64,000 bases of DNA from Anaeramoeba flamelloides (taxonomy: Eukaryota; Metamonada; Anaeramoebidae): contig JANTQA010000060.1 of the NCBI GenBank assembly GCA_027625915.1, positions 6,696,001 to 6,760,000 on the forward strand, given 5' to 3'. Below are positions 43,567-55,911 of the stretch, in pieces. The position numbers were made by a program, and so were the translations under genes. How positions within the stretch are numbered: the stretch's first letter is position 1; every line of letters starts with the position of its first letter. The notes under the pieces are model-generated. The model searched no databases. It worked only from the letters and a program-made list of their open reading frames with translations, and was not told where the DNA came from.

Positions 43567-46500
43567 TTACTCTGATGAGAATTCTGTAGCAGATGATTTC
43601 TTATAGTTATTTATGGAGTCATCAGAGTCATCGGAGTCATCGGAGTTGTTTTCAACATCCGTGTTGTTATCTGAATGGGATGTATCTGTTGAATTTTTGT
43701 TTGAAAGATCACGGTCTGTGGAAGATTTTTTTTCTTTCATTTCAATATCTTTACCATTCTCTCCCTCTTTGGGCTTATCTGGGATATATTCCCATCTGTT
43801 ACGGATGACATAGATCAAAACAAAGGAGAATATGAAAATTACACCGCCATAAGCATAGTACCATATGTTCAAGTTGGGACCGTATGCGGTTGCTGTTAAT
43901 TGAACAGATACGGAAGAAAAAATGAATTGCACGAGAGCCATTATGGATGATATCGAAGCGGTTTCGCCGGGTATTTCTTCAAAAAGGAAGGTCTGTGTTC
44001 CGCTTGATAAAAACACAAATAGCCAAGCGAAGACGCTTGTGAAGGCTAGAAGAGATGTTGACGATTCGAGCACAGTCGCCCCTATTAATACAACCGTGAC
44101 TGAAAGTAAAAAGGACCCAAACACACCTGGCAGCAGACGGGATCCAAGAGTTTTGTACTTCTTTCGTGAATAGTCGATCAGTGGGCCTGCAAACATTGAC
44201 CCAAGAAGGCCTCCTATACCGAAGGGCATGAGCGATAACCCAGAGTTCATCTTTGACCAATTGAAGGTTTTTTGCATCACTGTCGGTAGCAAAACCATTG
44301 TAAAATACATCGCCGAAAAAGATACAGCATTTACAAGGACAGAAGTTATGACCATTTTCTGCTTTAAAAAAATTACAGGTCGTACCCATGAGAAAATTAA
44401 CTTTTTCAATGCATAAGGTTTTTTGTTCAAGTTTGTTTCGTGAAAAAAAAAGATCACAACCAATAAGATAAGGAAGGACACAATTAATAAAAAGATGAAA
44501 ATTGATTTCCATCCCCATTTATCCGTAAGAACACCGCCAATCACAGGACCAACTATTGTGCCAGTTGTCATTGCAAAAATTACAGCCGCTAGACCCTTCC
44601 CTCGAGAATAGACCGGAAATACATCCTAAAGTTTTTATTATTTTTAATGTCATATTTTGAATATAATATATTGGAAATATATATATATATATATAGATAG
44701 ATATATATATATATAGATATACTGTTTGTTAATTTTATTCTATTTTATTGATTTTATTTTTTTTTCTTTTTTACACCTTAAAGTTTTTTTTTTTTGTTTT
44801 TTATTTTATTATTGTCTTATTTTTTCATTTTTTTATTTCATTATTATTTTTTTGTTGTGGAGTTAAAAATAAAACATCTGGTGATTTTTGGCAAAAAGTA
44901 ATTGTTTGATTTACGATTTTTGTTTTGAATTTAAATTTGCTTTTAGTGTTATTAAGACTGTTTGGAATGTTTTTTAATTGTAAAAATAACTATATACAAG
45001 TTATATTTAAATTATTTGTAATATATTATAAAATATCTACTCTTTTATTGGCTACAAATCTTATTATTATAATTAGTTTTTTTTTAAAATTATCTTTTTT
45101 TTTAAAATTATTATCTTTCTTTCAAAAGAGATTATTTTATCATAATTTTAAATATTTATGTTCTGCTCCTTTAATGCCTTTTTTTTTTTTTTTTTTTTTT
45201 TTAGGATACTTAATTATATTAATAATTCATTTTATACGTTATGTTATATTTTTTAAAAACAATATTTTAATTTCACATCAAAAAATTAATTTAATCAAGT
45301 TTCATTATAAAAATATATAAAGTTAACCAACGTTTTTTAGATGAGAAAAAATCTGAAAAATCAAAACTTTAACTAAAAAAATTAACCCATTGGGTTTTAC
45401 ATATTTGTATTAGTATTTTTTAGAATAAGTTAAAACATATTTTAATTATCAATTATATTTTTCTTTTAGTGTAAAAATAATTTTATTTGCATACAATAAT
45501 TAAGAAAAAAACCAAAATTAGTCTATTAATAAAATTTTATTTTATATTGTTTTAATATTAATTGTGATCAAAAAATGGTTTCCAAATTTCTTCTATTCAT
45601 TTTTTCAAAAAATTATACCATTAAATCCATCTAAAAAAAAAAATTTAATTTTTGAGTTTTTTTCAAGGTTGTTTTTTTGTAAAAAATCCTGTATTGGTAA
45701 TTCAGCTTAAACAATTTTTTTTTTCAGATTAATAAATGTAATTATTGAAAAAAAATTTTTTTTTTTTCATTTTTACTCGAAATTTTATTCTTTTTAAAAA
45801 ATTACAAGAATAAAAATAAAAAATTTTATTTATTCAAATCTTTTTATATTTTTTTTTTCTTATTTTTAATACTTTATTTAGAAAAAAGTTATTAAAAGAA
45901 TAAAAAATGTTAATAATAAACTTACCATAACTATTGCAAAACAAACTCCAATAGCTATTAATTTAAAGAAGGGGGGGGGAAGAAAAGAAAAGAAAAGAAA
46001 TTTAATATTCATTCTAAAGAGTGGGGATATAATTTTATTGAGAAAGTTATTGAAAATAAAATAAAAATAAAAAGTAAAATCTATCATTATTTTCTTTGAA
46101 AGATGAAAGAAATGATTAAAAAATAAATTTTTAAAATGAATTTATATGAAGTGTCTTTTTGATTCGTTTTATGAATTGAATATAATTAAAGACTGAGTAA
46201 AAAAAGATATCCTATTGAAAAAAAAAAATGAAGTTCAAAATTTTCATTTTTTTTTTACAATTTTAAACAAATTCCCCAATTGGAATTACTTTGTGTTTTC
46301 TGTAAGATTTCCAATTAAATAAGAAGTTGAAATTTATTTCTACAACTTATAAAAGATTTTTGAAACTACAGCCAATTCCACTTTTAAGACACAGAGTTGG
46401 GACCAAATTTAAGTCACAAAAAAAAACTCAAATTAAGGCACATTTTTTGCAAATTTTTTTTTTCATAATTTATTTTACTAGAATCTGAATTTAGTGCCTT

Positions 46501-49500
46501 AATTTGGAATATTTTTTGTGACTTAATTTTAGTTCCAAGTTTGTGTCTTAAAAGTGGAACTGCTTGTATTTTTTATAGAGTTAAAACCAAAATTGCACAT
46601 AGTTGAAAAATAAATTTAACAAAATTTTCAATCAGCTTTTGGAGGAAAAAAAATAATATATTTTAATAAATGACCAAATTCTAGCGATAAAAGAGAAATT
46701 TCAAAATTTAATTAAGACTTGTTGTATTAAATATTTTCATTTTGCTTTGATCTTGAAAATATTTGCTTGGGAAAGCCAAATGAAAATTCTTTTACTTTAT
46801 TTTGCAATGAATATAAAAACGTTGAAACCCCTATCCACAGAAAAGTTTGAATTGTTTAAAGAGAAGATTGTGATGATAAAACATCAAAACCTTTTGTTTT
46901 CATTTTTTAAAATAGTTTTATCCCTCCCTACATTATTTCTTCCTGTAGGTGAATAAATAAGCAGTTACAAAATTCAATAATTTTGTATTGAATGAAAAGG
47001 GTATTTTTAAAAGTTAGTGTATTGGTGTTGCGACAAGTAGATCTTTTGAAGTGAATTTTCGAAATTGCAAGAGTATTAACACAAAAAGAATCTGAAGTCA
47101 AAACCAATTCCCCATTTATGATCAAAGTATAGAGTCATTATGTTGAAAGAAATTTTTGGAATGATGAAATTTTAGCAATTTTTAAGAGGACATAATATGT
47201 CCCTACGACCCAAAAAACACTAAAAATGAAAAACTGATCAAATACTTTCCATATATACAATTAAAAAAACTAAATGAAAAAAATAAAAATAAATAAAGTT
47301 TCAATTTAACTTTTTCTTGAAAACATTTTTTGCCCAAATGATTGGATTCAAAGTTGAAATTATGTATATTTTTAGATACACTATCTTGTTTTATCTCATT
47401 TACTAAAACAAATTCTAAATTATGGGGATTTTCTTTTCACAAAAGGTACTAATTTGGTCCTCAAATGTTTTTTTTAGTTTTAAATGATAAAATTAAAAAA
47501 AAAGTTCAACTAAAAAGATAAACTCTCTAGAAAACCATTCTAATTTAATATATTAACTTATTCTTTGATTTCAAGCTTTTCTCAACCCCAATTTTTCACA
47601 AAAAAAAATAAAAAAGTGCACACTAATTTCAAAAAATATTTTCGTTATTCAAAAGTTGAGAGTGTTTTTATTCTAAAAAAAATTATCACAGTGTTTAATT
47701 GAATTTAGTTATAAACTTAATTTTGAAAAAATATTAATCAGAAAAAAATAGTGCTTAATTTTATTAAGGACATATCAATCAGAAAACTAACCAACATGTT
47801 CTATTGCCCGATCGATCTTCCAGAAATCAACAATGAAAAACAAGGGCATTTTTATAAAAAAGTGCCCAAAGAGCAGCACCCAATTTCCAATTTAGAATGG
47901 TTGTGAAATATAATTTTGAAAATAACTGTCGTTATTTGTACGAATTTGTGGAAATAAGCAATATATTTTTCTAGATAGGGTGATATTTATATCACCCAGA
48001 AAGAAAAATATACGCTTGTTTTTGAAATAAATGAGTCTGATTGAGTGAGTTATTGTTTGTTGAAATGTGAAGATCTACAGGAAAAAAAAATAACAAAAAA
48101 TAACCAATATAAATATGTTTCGAAAAATGGTTATTTCTTTTCATTTTTTTAGCTTAGGTTTCAAAAAAATAATAACTGTGTTATTTGTGATGTGTCGCTC
48201 TTTGGCGCTTTCTGAGATCTAGAAGAAATTTTTTTTTTATCCTTTTTTTCCCTTTTCCAAATGAGCTATTTTTATCAAAAGAATTATACAAATTCCTTAC
48301 TCTGTCGAATTTAGAGCGTTACGAATTAACCATGAATTCGACTAAATTGAATTAAATCGATTTATAAAGAAAACAGTTTACTTTAAATATGAAGAAATTG
48401 TACCCTTTTGGAAATTTAAAAATGAAAAACTATTATTTTTTTCTTGTTTTCAACAAAACTTTTGAATTTCAGAATTGAAGGTGATGTAAATTTGTTTTTT
48501 AAAATTTGATTTTTTGGAATTGAAAATCCTTTTGAAACTTTTTTTTTTTCTGTATTTTGATTTTTTGAAATTGAGAATCCTTTTGAAACTTTTTTTTTAA
48601 TTCAATTTTTTTGTCAAACAGATTCTATGTGAATTTTTTTTTTGTTATTTAAAGTTTTTAACTGATGTTGATAGAACTTTTTTGTTATTTAAATTTTGTC
48701 AACCAAATAAAGTGTCTTTTTCATGATCATTTTGAGTGAATAAGTCACTCATTGGTGTGAAGGAAATAAAATGGCGTGGTTTGGCACTTAAGGATTCTTT
48801 TTTAAACTTTTTCATCATAATTTTTTAAAATGAGAAATCCTCGTAATTTTTTTTTTAAATTGAATTTTTTTGTCAAACAGAATCTATTGAAATTTTTTTT
48901 GTTATTTGTATTTTTGCCTGATGTTGATATAACTTTTTTGTTATTTAAATTTTTTCAATCAAAAGAAGTGTAATTTCACATTATCATTTTGAGCAAGTCA
49001 CTCATTGGGTATTGAGCAAATCTGCAATAAGTGACTACACCACTTAATGACATCATCAGAACAAAGTTGGAAATTTGTCTTTTTATTTTCTCATTTCCCA
49101 ACAAACATTAATTTCGTATAAACAAAAGGGATTTTTGAATTTGTGATGGTGACTGAGAAATTTAGTTTTGTTGCAAAACCAAACGTATTTTTTTAAAAAA
49201 TCAAAAAGCACCAAAAAGAAAAAGAATTGAAAAAAAAAGGAAGAAAAAGATCCTAAAATAAAATGATTTACATCCTATTAAAGAGCCAGCTTCAAGAACC
49301 CGAAACACGATGAAGGTTTGAATATTTGGAGCAAAAATACAGCCAATGGTCATCAAACAAAAAAGAAAAAATTGCGTCACTAAGATTTTCTTTCTTCCAA
49401 AGAAATCCGAAGAAGGAGCCCAAATCAGTGGACTAATAGCACCCAAAAATGTTGCAATACTCACTGAAAGCGTAACAATTTCTAAGCTTGTGTCATAAAA

Positions 49501-49626
49501 TTCTGTTAATTGGGTTAAGGCTGGTAAATAAGCCATATTAGAAATAGGTCCTAAGATAGCAAAGCAGGGTAAAATTAATACCATCTGTTTTGTACTTTGG
49601 TGTGTTTTCTTTTCTTCGTTACTCAT
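43567..49626 (-). CDS. MFS transporter, DHA1/Bcr-CflA-like drug:H+ antiporter family
   Basis: Minus-strand exons: 49626-49272, 45954-45926 (29 nt) and 44625-43567. Donors GGAT|GTAAAT and TTATG|GTAAG and AG acceptors join in phase to 480 aa. The product has the 12-helix MFS layout. The start MSNEEKKTHQ is followed by TM1 (LPCFAILGPISNMAYLPAL), a WAPSSDFFGRKK loop (the MFS motif A after TM2), VFRVLEAGSLIG, then across exons 2-3 CFAIVMDVFPVYSRGKGLAA and the TTGTIVGPVIGGVL motif C typical of antiporters. The C-terminal tail is Lys, Ser, Asp and Asn-rich and cytosolic. Substrate unknown; the family exports drugs or metabolites. An upstream in-frame Met (49683) gives a Phe/Asn-rich leader and is less likely. 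Stop TAA. Confidence 0.9.
46369..46566. mobile_element. Family A MITE in MFS intron 1
   Basis: A 198-bp palindrome with TA flanks (46367-68, 46567-68) and ends CAGCCAATTCCACTTTTAAG and TTAAAAGTGGAACTGCTTG. Internal AAATTTAAGTCACAAAAA and CTCAAATTAAGGCAC match the family. Confidence 0.75.
47760..49060 (+). repeat. Family C interspersed repeat in MFS intron 1 (empty-site copy)
   Basis: Collinear with 37500-38960 but lacking element B. Its right half contains a tandem duplication: TTGTCAAACAGATTCTAT to GAGTGAATAAGTCACTC (about 48605-48755) recurs at about 48870-49015 in diverged form. No protein encoded. Confidence 0.65.
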
Positions 49627-51744
49627 TTTTTTAAAAGAATCAAGAAGATGATTTGAAAAAAAAAAATAAAAAATATTTTTCAAAATGGAAAAGAAATCTG
49701 ATGAAATTTCGGAAATTTACCCTTAACTGTCCAAAAGTACCATAAAATTGAAATTATTCTTGACAAGATTGCACTTTGCTTATCGTTGAAAAATTACATT
49801 TAATAATCACCATTTTCTTGTGAATATGTCAAAATTTCGTTTTCCAATTCAACTCTATGTGAAGGTTCTTTAAAGTTCAGTCCAAAAGCAAAAATGTCAT
49901 TTGCAAATCAACTTTCTGAAAAAAATTGAGTCTTTTGAGAATTTCATCATCATTTTCTTTTTCCAATTTTTTATAATAAATAGAATTTGTGAAAAAACAG
50001 ATGGAAATTTTCGATCGTTTTCAATTTGTTTAGCCCATTTGTGTTCTTGTGAGTTGATTTTTTTGAGTAAACTAAGATTCCATTAAGAAATAACTTTTTA
50101 AAGATTTGAAAAATGATTTTCCACTTATATTTTATCACTTTTTAATTTTCAAAGACAAACAAAACATTTCAAAAAGCAACGTTTCCAAAAGTTAACAAAG
50201 ACGGTTACTGTTTCTCCATTGAAAATTTCAACTTTACAATTGAGAAATCTTACTTCTTTTTTCAGCTACAATTAAATAATTGGAAAATGCTATATTCTTT
50301 AACTATTAGAATTTGATAAACAATACAAACCAGGAACAAGAATTAATTCTGTTATTAAGAGGACCCTTCTTGATCTTTTTTTTCATATCAGATAAATCAT
50401 CCCAATTACAAAAGAGAAACCTCTATTTTCAGCAAAAAATTTTTTGTTAGATCGAGGTTATTATTTATTGTTTTTCCTAAAATTAAATCGTGCACTTATT
50501 TTTCACAAATATTTAACAAAGCACTTGAAAGAAATTCATTTGTCAACTTTAGAGAAAGAAATCTACATTTTTCAAGAATTCAAGTTTGCCAATTAAATTT
50601 CAGAAAAAGATTTTGATCCATTTTTTAAATTTTGGAATTAAAAAAGAAAAAGAAAAATTTGGCAAATTTTTTTTCTACTGGAAATCTCACTTTTAATAAT
50701 ATCTGAGAATTTGAGTCATCAAATAACATTTTAAATTTATTCCTCTTTTAATAATGGAAGAAATATAAACCCAAAATATTTTTGAAGATAACATTAAGCT
50801 TGAAATACTAAAATGATTGTGTTGCTCTTTTGAGCTCTAAACTTAGGACTTCAAAATTCCTTCTCTAATATACAACATTTTTTCTAACATTAAACCGTTA
50901 CCAATAAACCCAAAACAAAAATTCTAGATTGAATCCCTTTCTGATCTAAAAAAATGAACTTTTTTCTTATTTTCAATATACAAGAAAAATAAATCAAATA
51001 TCGACTCACTGGAGATCCATTAAAAAAATAGATAATTTATTTTGTTTCAAAATATTGATTAATTTTTAGAAATTAAAAGGATTAATTATAGTGGAAAAAA
51101 AGTGAAACACGGTTTTTAATTGGGAACATTACTGAAATTTCAAACAAGATCAATGAATAAAAGAATAAATAAATAAATAAAGACAAAATGAAGTATTCAC
51201 CACAATAACAGTTTTTTTAATACTACCTTTTCTTACGTGGTCTTTTCTTTGATTGCTCAATAATTAAAAATTTGTTCCAAAAATTGACTATTTTTGAAAT
51301 CTCCAAAACCACATCAATAATTTCGATATGAAAGTAGATTTACATTTTATTTGCTGGACAGATTGAAAATAATATATTGGGATATTATTTAAAGTTAATT
51401 GGTTTCTTCTTTTTATTGATTTTACTTTTCATTTTCAGTAATGTTCCCAATTAAAAACCTTGTTTCACTTTTTTTCATGTTTTACTTTTTTCCAAAACGG
51501 TAAGTAATATTTTCTGTCAATTATTAGAAGGCACACATCAAACCACCATTATTAAAATATGTTATTCATCAATATTTCTGATTTTTTTTTATTAAATGTG
51601 TTTCATATTTTCTTCTTTTTCTCTCGACCGAAAACAGAATGTTGATTTTCAACTGATATATTAATTAACACCATGAAAAACTCAGATACTTTTTTATAAT
51701 TCAGAAATATAAATCATTTTAGGAGAAAATTTAAAAATATTTTA

Positions 51745-52549
51745 CAATCAGTCCTACTTTTTAGGTACAAACTTCAACCAAACTTAAAGCACAATAAAAA
51801 TTTGAAATAGGGGCACAAAATTTTGGATTCCAAAATCCTTTTCAAATATCGTGACTCATCTGAAATAATAAATTGAAAAAAAAAAAATATCCATTAATAT
51901 TCAAGAACAATTAATAACTAAATATGATTTATAATTCTCTTTTAAGTCATTCTAAATATATAAAAGCCTGATATATTAAAAATTAAAAAAAAAAATCAAA
52001 ATCAAAAACTAAAAAAAAGATAGTCACAATTTTTGAAATGAGCATTACCGATTTTTTATTACGGAACTTTCACTGAAAAAAAGTTGAACAACCTGATTTT
52101 TTACGAATAATTAAATCCATTTTCAAAGACATTACAAAGTCACATTTTCATAGGGATTATTGGTCTTTTCGAAGATCTCTCTTTTTTTTTACAAATTATC
52201 TTTTCAAAAAAAAAAAAGAAAAAACAAGAAAAAGCAATCAAAAAAAAGAAAGAGAAAACAAAAAACAAGAAAAAGAAAAAGAAAAACAAAAATTTGAAGA
52301 AGCAAAACTAAAATTTGTAAAAGTGGAAAAAATGATTCTGATCCAAAAATTTAAAAATATTTTTTTGAGAAGAATACTGGAATAAACCCTCAAAACAACC
52401 CCCATTAACATTATAAAGCTATTCAAAATTTTTGCAAAATAGTTTAGTTAGATAATTTGTAAAAAATATAAAACTGTGTGATCTAATTTGAGATTTTTTT
52501 GTACCTTAAATCCCGTGGAAAGTTTGCGTCATAAAAGTGGAACTGACTT
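51745..52549. mobile_element. Family A MITE interrupted by a family B element
   Basis: The left arm of A (51745 to about 51830, with CAGTCCTAC and TTAAAGCACAATAAAAATTT) and the right arm (about 52447-52549, with ATTTGAGATTTTTTTG and AAAAGTGGAACTGACT) are separated by a B copy (about 51832-52444) that keeps GTGACTCATCTGAAATAA at its left end and GCAAAATAGTTTA at its right. B therefore inserted after A. Confidence 0.75.
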
Positions 52550-53319
52550 TAGAAAATTAAAAACAGATAGTATTAATACCAAAGATATTATGATTTAAAA
52601 TTATACATTCTGTTAAGTTTGACTCTTTTTTAAATGTAGAAACAAAAAAAATCCATTTTTTTAAAAAATACATAGAGAAATGTACCGAAAATTTAAAATA
52701 TAATTTATTATAATAATTCATTTGGTTAATAAGACAATTATAATAAAAATAAATTATTATAATTATGTTTTTTTCAAATTCACAAAAAGAGATTTACATT
52801 TTTATTTGATCTAACCATCAAATGGCCTTTTTTTTTTTTAAATATTTGCCAAACTGTGACAAATTATTTTTTTTTATAAAAGAGTTTTCCATAATGAACT
52901 GTAAATTCAAAATAACCACACAAAATACTCAAATTTAAATATATTTAATATTTTAAATTCGAAAAATGATTTTTTGATTTAAATTTTAATAAACAAATTA
53001 AATTTCCTTTTCAGTTATGGTCTCGATTAATTTTAACGATTTGGTGATTTTTTTATGTCAACATATAACAAAGAGTCAAACATTACAGATTTTTTTATTT
53101 TAAAAATAATAAATTGTTTATTATAGTTATCGAACATTTCGAAGGATATATTTATCTCTGGAAGAGGGATGTAATTCGGGGTTTTATCAAATATTCTCAA
53201 TTAGATGATAGTACTCAATTCTATCCGTTTTCTACAACATTAAGATTTAGACGATAAAACTAAATTAAGAAATTAAAGTTCTTTTGAGTGAAAAAAATAT
53301 AATTGTATTTTACCAAAAA

Positions 53320-53665
53320 TAAGCTATTAACCTTTGGTAACAAGTTCATACACAATATGAAGTACCGTGATATGATTCCCTTGACAAAATTATTAATAGT
53401 TGTGGTCTGTTTTCTCAAAAAGTAAAAAAATACACAACTGTGCAATTTTAATTAAAAATTAGTCTTATACGTCATAAAAGAATTAGTTCTCTGAATAAAA
53501 ATATTTGATCAATTTATATCTTTTTGACCATTAGAAAACAGAAAAACACCCAAAATAATTTACCACTATTAATTGCAACGCATAAGCTTTACAGAGAATT
53601 GTCAAAAACCCACAAGATTCAACAATATTTCTAATACATATTAGGGATACATGGTTATTTTAAAC
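53320..53665 (+). mobile_element. tRNA-derived SINE, old copy
   Basis: Aligns over its 3' two-thirds with the complete SINE at 54165-54543: TGCAATTTTAATTAAAAAT, TCTTTTTGACCATTA, GATTCAACAATATTTCTAAT and ATTAGGGAT. The tRNA-like head is barely recognisable and no poly-A tail remains. Confidence 0.6.
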
Positions 53666-54164
53666 TATGCCTTTTTTATTTTAAAAGCTAAATAAGCATT
53701 TCTCAAAGGTTTTGTTGTTTTGGAAATATACAAAAAATAAGAGAAAAACTAACTGAAGTTTCCCCGAATTCAAAATAATTGAGTAAAGATTATAATTTCA
53801 CTAGATTCTTTCAAAATTCTAAAAATCCAATACTAAATATATAAACATTTCTTTACTACAATTTAATAAAAAAAACATTTTTAATCTTAAAAACAGCTAT
53901 TTTTTTATGATTATCTTTACATGTTACAATGATTTTATAAATATTTTATTTTGCAATCGATTGACTAAAACATTGATATTGTCTACCCCAACAAATGCTA
54001 TTGAAATAAATCTATTATCAATTTCCAAACAACCAATTAGAAAACTCACATTTATAAAGTTAAGAAAAAATCAAAAAAAATTATAAACAAATAACTTTAA
54101 AATTAAAATTTTTATCAACTCTTTGACATCAATAATTTATTTTTAAAAAATATTTCTTTTTTTT

Positions 54165-54543
54165 AGAGAACCGGTATGGGCAAGTGGCAACACAACCCAG
54201 TGTACAATCTGAAGGCCGGGGTTCTATTCCCTTAACCATTATTTCTTATTGTTTACCATTTTCTCAAATAGCCACCACGGTGTAATTTTAATTAAAAATC
54301 GGGCTTATGCTTCTTAGAACCACTAATTCTTTGAGGAAATCGTTTGACCGAATTGAATCTTTTTGACTATTATAAAACTGAACGGAATTGGAACAAAATC
54401 CCTCTCAATTTATGGAGCGGATCCGATTTTTGGGAGAAATGACCAGCTCTCACTTGGTTCAACAATATCTCTAATTCAAATTAGGGATTCGGGCAAACAG
54501 GTGGACTTTTAGTACCCACTCTTTAATGGAAAAAAAAAAAAAA
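54165..54543 (+). mobile_element. tRNA-derived SINE with target-site duplication
   Basis: The head has a Pol III box A (TGGGCAAGTGG, 54177-54187) and box B (GGTTCTATTCC, 54220-54230, one mismatch to consensus) at tRNA-like spacing. A unique body ends in a 14-16-nt A tail. TATTTCTTTTTTTT preceded by A occurs on both sides (54145-54164 and about 54538-54557), a target duplication of some 18-20 bp as made by LINE-driven insertion. No ORF and no partner LINE in this window. Confidence 0.85.
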
Positions 54544-54727
54544 TATTTCTTTTTTTTCAAATATTGTTACCAATGTTCCCGTATTAAAAAGAAATCTACA
54601 CCCTAAATATTTATAAGATTCTCTAAAAAATTGGTTTTCAAAATAGAATTTTCGAAAACTATTTTTTACAATAATCAATAATAATCTTAAAAAAAAAATA
54701 TAACCTTTTTATTTTTTATTTGATTGT

Positions 54728-55025
54728 TGAAGGGTTGATTTTTTAATTCCTCTTGTTTACGCTTAGGTTTTCCAGAATTTAAAATAATTGAGTTAAATAA
54801 AAGATTTTACTTCGTTCTTTTAAATTCTGGAAAACCAAGGTTAGGTTTTTTTTAATTTGAGAAATTACAAGAAAATTTAAGAATTTTCTTTTAATTTCAA
54901 AAATCAAAAAAAAACCGCATTTAGCTTTTCTAGAATTTAAAAGAATTGGGTAAATTCTTTGATATTTCTCTATACTTCTGAATTAAAGAAAATCTAGGCA
55001 CTCGACGGTAACTTCCCTAATTCCA
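54728..55025 (+). mobile_element. Family F hairpin-module element, short copy
   Basis: Begins with a TTCCTCTTGTTTACGCTTAGG terminus related to the other copies and ends TAGGCACTCGACGGTAACTT. Internally one TTCCAGAATTTAAA / TTTAAATTCTGGAA hairpin, one TTTGAGAAATTACAAG / TTTAATTTCAAAAAT hairpin and a second CTAGAATTTAAAAG half. About half the length of the other two copies. Confidence 0.65.
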
Positions 55026-55911
55026 AGTTTTTTATTTTTAAAATTTTTTAAAGATTTCCATATACTTTTGTAAAAAAATATAATTTTAAAAAAATAATTT
55101 TGACTAAAAATCCACCAATATCTATCATTATCTATACCCTTCAAATCAAGAAAAAAAAAAAACTCATTTTTTTTTTACAATATAGTCGAAATTACTTTTA
55201 AATTCAAATAAAAACATATAATTTTATATTATACTTTTAAAAAGGAATAATAAAATGAATTAAATACAATTTTTTTTTATTAATTGCTTCTATTTTTTTT
55301 TTTTTTCGATCACAATAAAATAATATTTCTTGGATTTGAAATATTAATTTTAAATTTGTATTTATTGGAAAATTAAATAAATACACTTTTCTGAAAGATA
55401 TTTGGAAGTTGATGAGATACTCCAAAATTAAAAAAAAATATTCCTCAAACTTCATAAAACGACCAAATTAGATAGTTTGGGGTAACAATTTATCAAAGAT
55501 TGTGCCAGTATTTTTTTCAAACAACTATACTTAAAATTAAAACAAAATAATCCAAATCAAAAACCAAAAAAATTCTTTTCTTCAATTATTTAATTTCAAC
55601 AAACACATTTACCCCGGAAACAGTTCAATTAATGTTGAGTTTTACTAATGATGTTGCTTCGTTCCAGGTTTCAATCTTACTTTTTTTTGCTCATTTTTGG
55701 AAATGGGTCGTATTTGTTTTGTTCTTTTTAAGGATCTGAATAAAATGAAAACTAACAAAATTAATAATTTTTTTTTCAAAAATTTAAAACAAAAGGCAGA
55801 AACAAATCGGCATTTTAATGAAGAATAATTATTTTTATTTGAGTCTATGTAAATTCAAAAATATAATAGTATATCCAATTTATGTTTAACATAACAAATT
55901 TAAATTGCAAA

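Larger units (their letters stand above)
49627..55911. other. Long intergenic region with nested MITEs, SINEs and a family F element
   Basis: Six kilobases without a supported exon. Contents from left: unremarkable AT-rich sequence to 51740, family A interrupted by B (51745-52549), an old SINE copy (about 53320-53665), a fragment of family F-like hairpin (about 53757-53840), a complete SINE (54165-54543) and a family F element (54728-55025). Confidence 0.55.

Noticed and set aside
43922-44518. 180-residue minus-strand ORF (43979-44518) and + ORFs inside the MFS gene
   Set aside because: They overlap exon 3, whose own frame encodes conserved MFS helices; these are shadows.
44925-45320. 131-residue + ORF in MFS intron 2
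   Set aside because: Almost entirely Leu/Phe/Ile/Lys from A/T sequence, antisense to an intron, no recognisable motif.
22619-52426. Three similar minus-strand ORFs (22619-22807, 38086-38328, 52238-52426) that might be a small conserved protein
   Set aside because: All three lie in the right third of family B elements; similarity comes from the repeat and the reading frame is not preserved between copies.
54171-54245. A tRNA gene at the SINE head
   Set aside because: Boxes A and B are present but acceptor and anticodon stems do not pair, and the unit continues into a body with A tail and target duplication.
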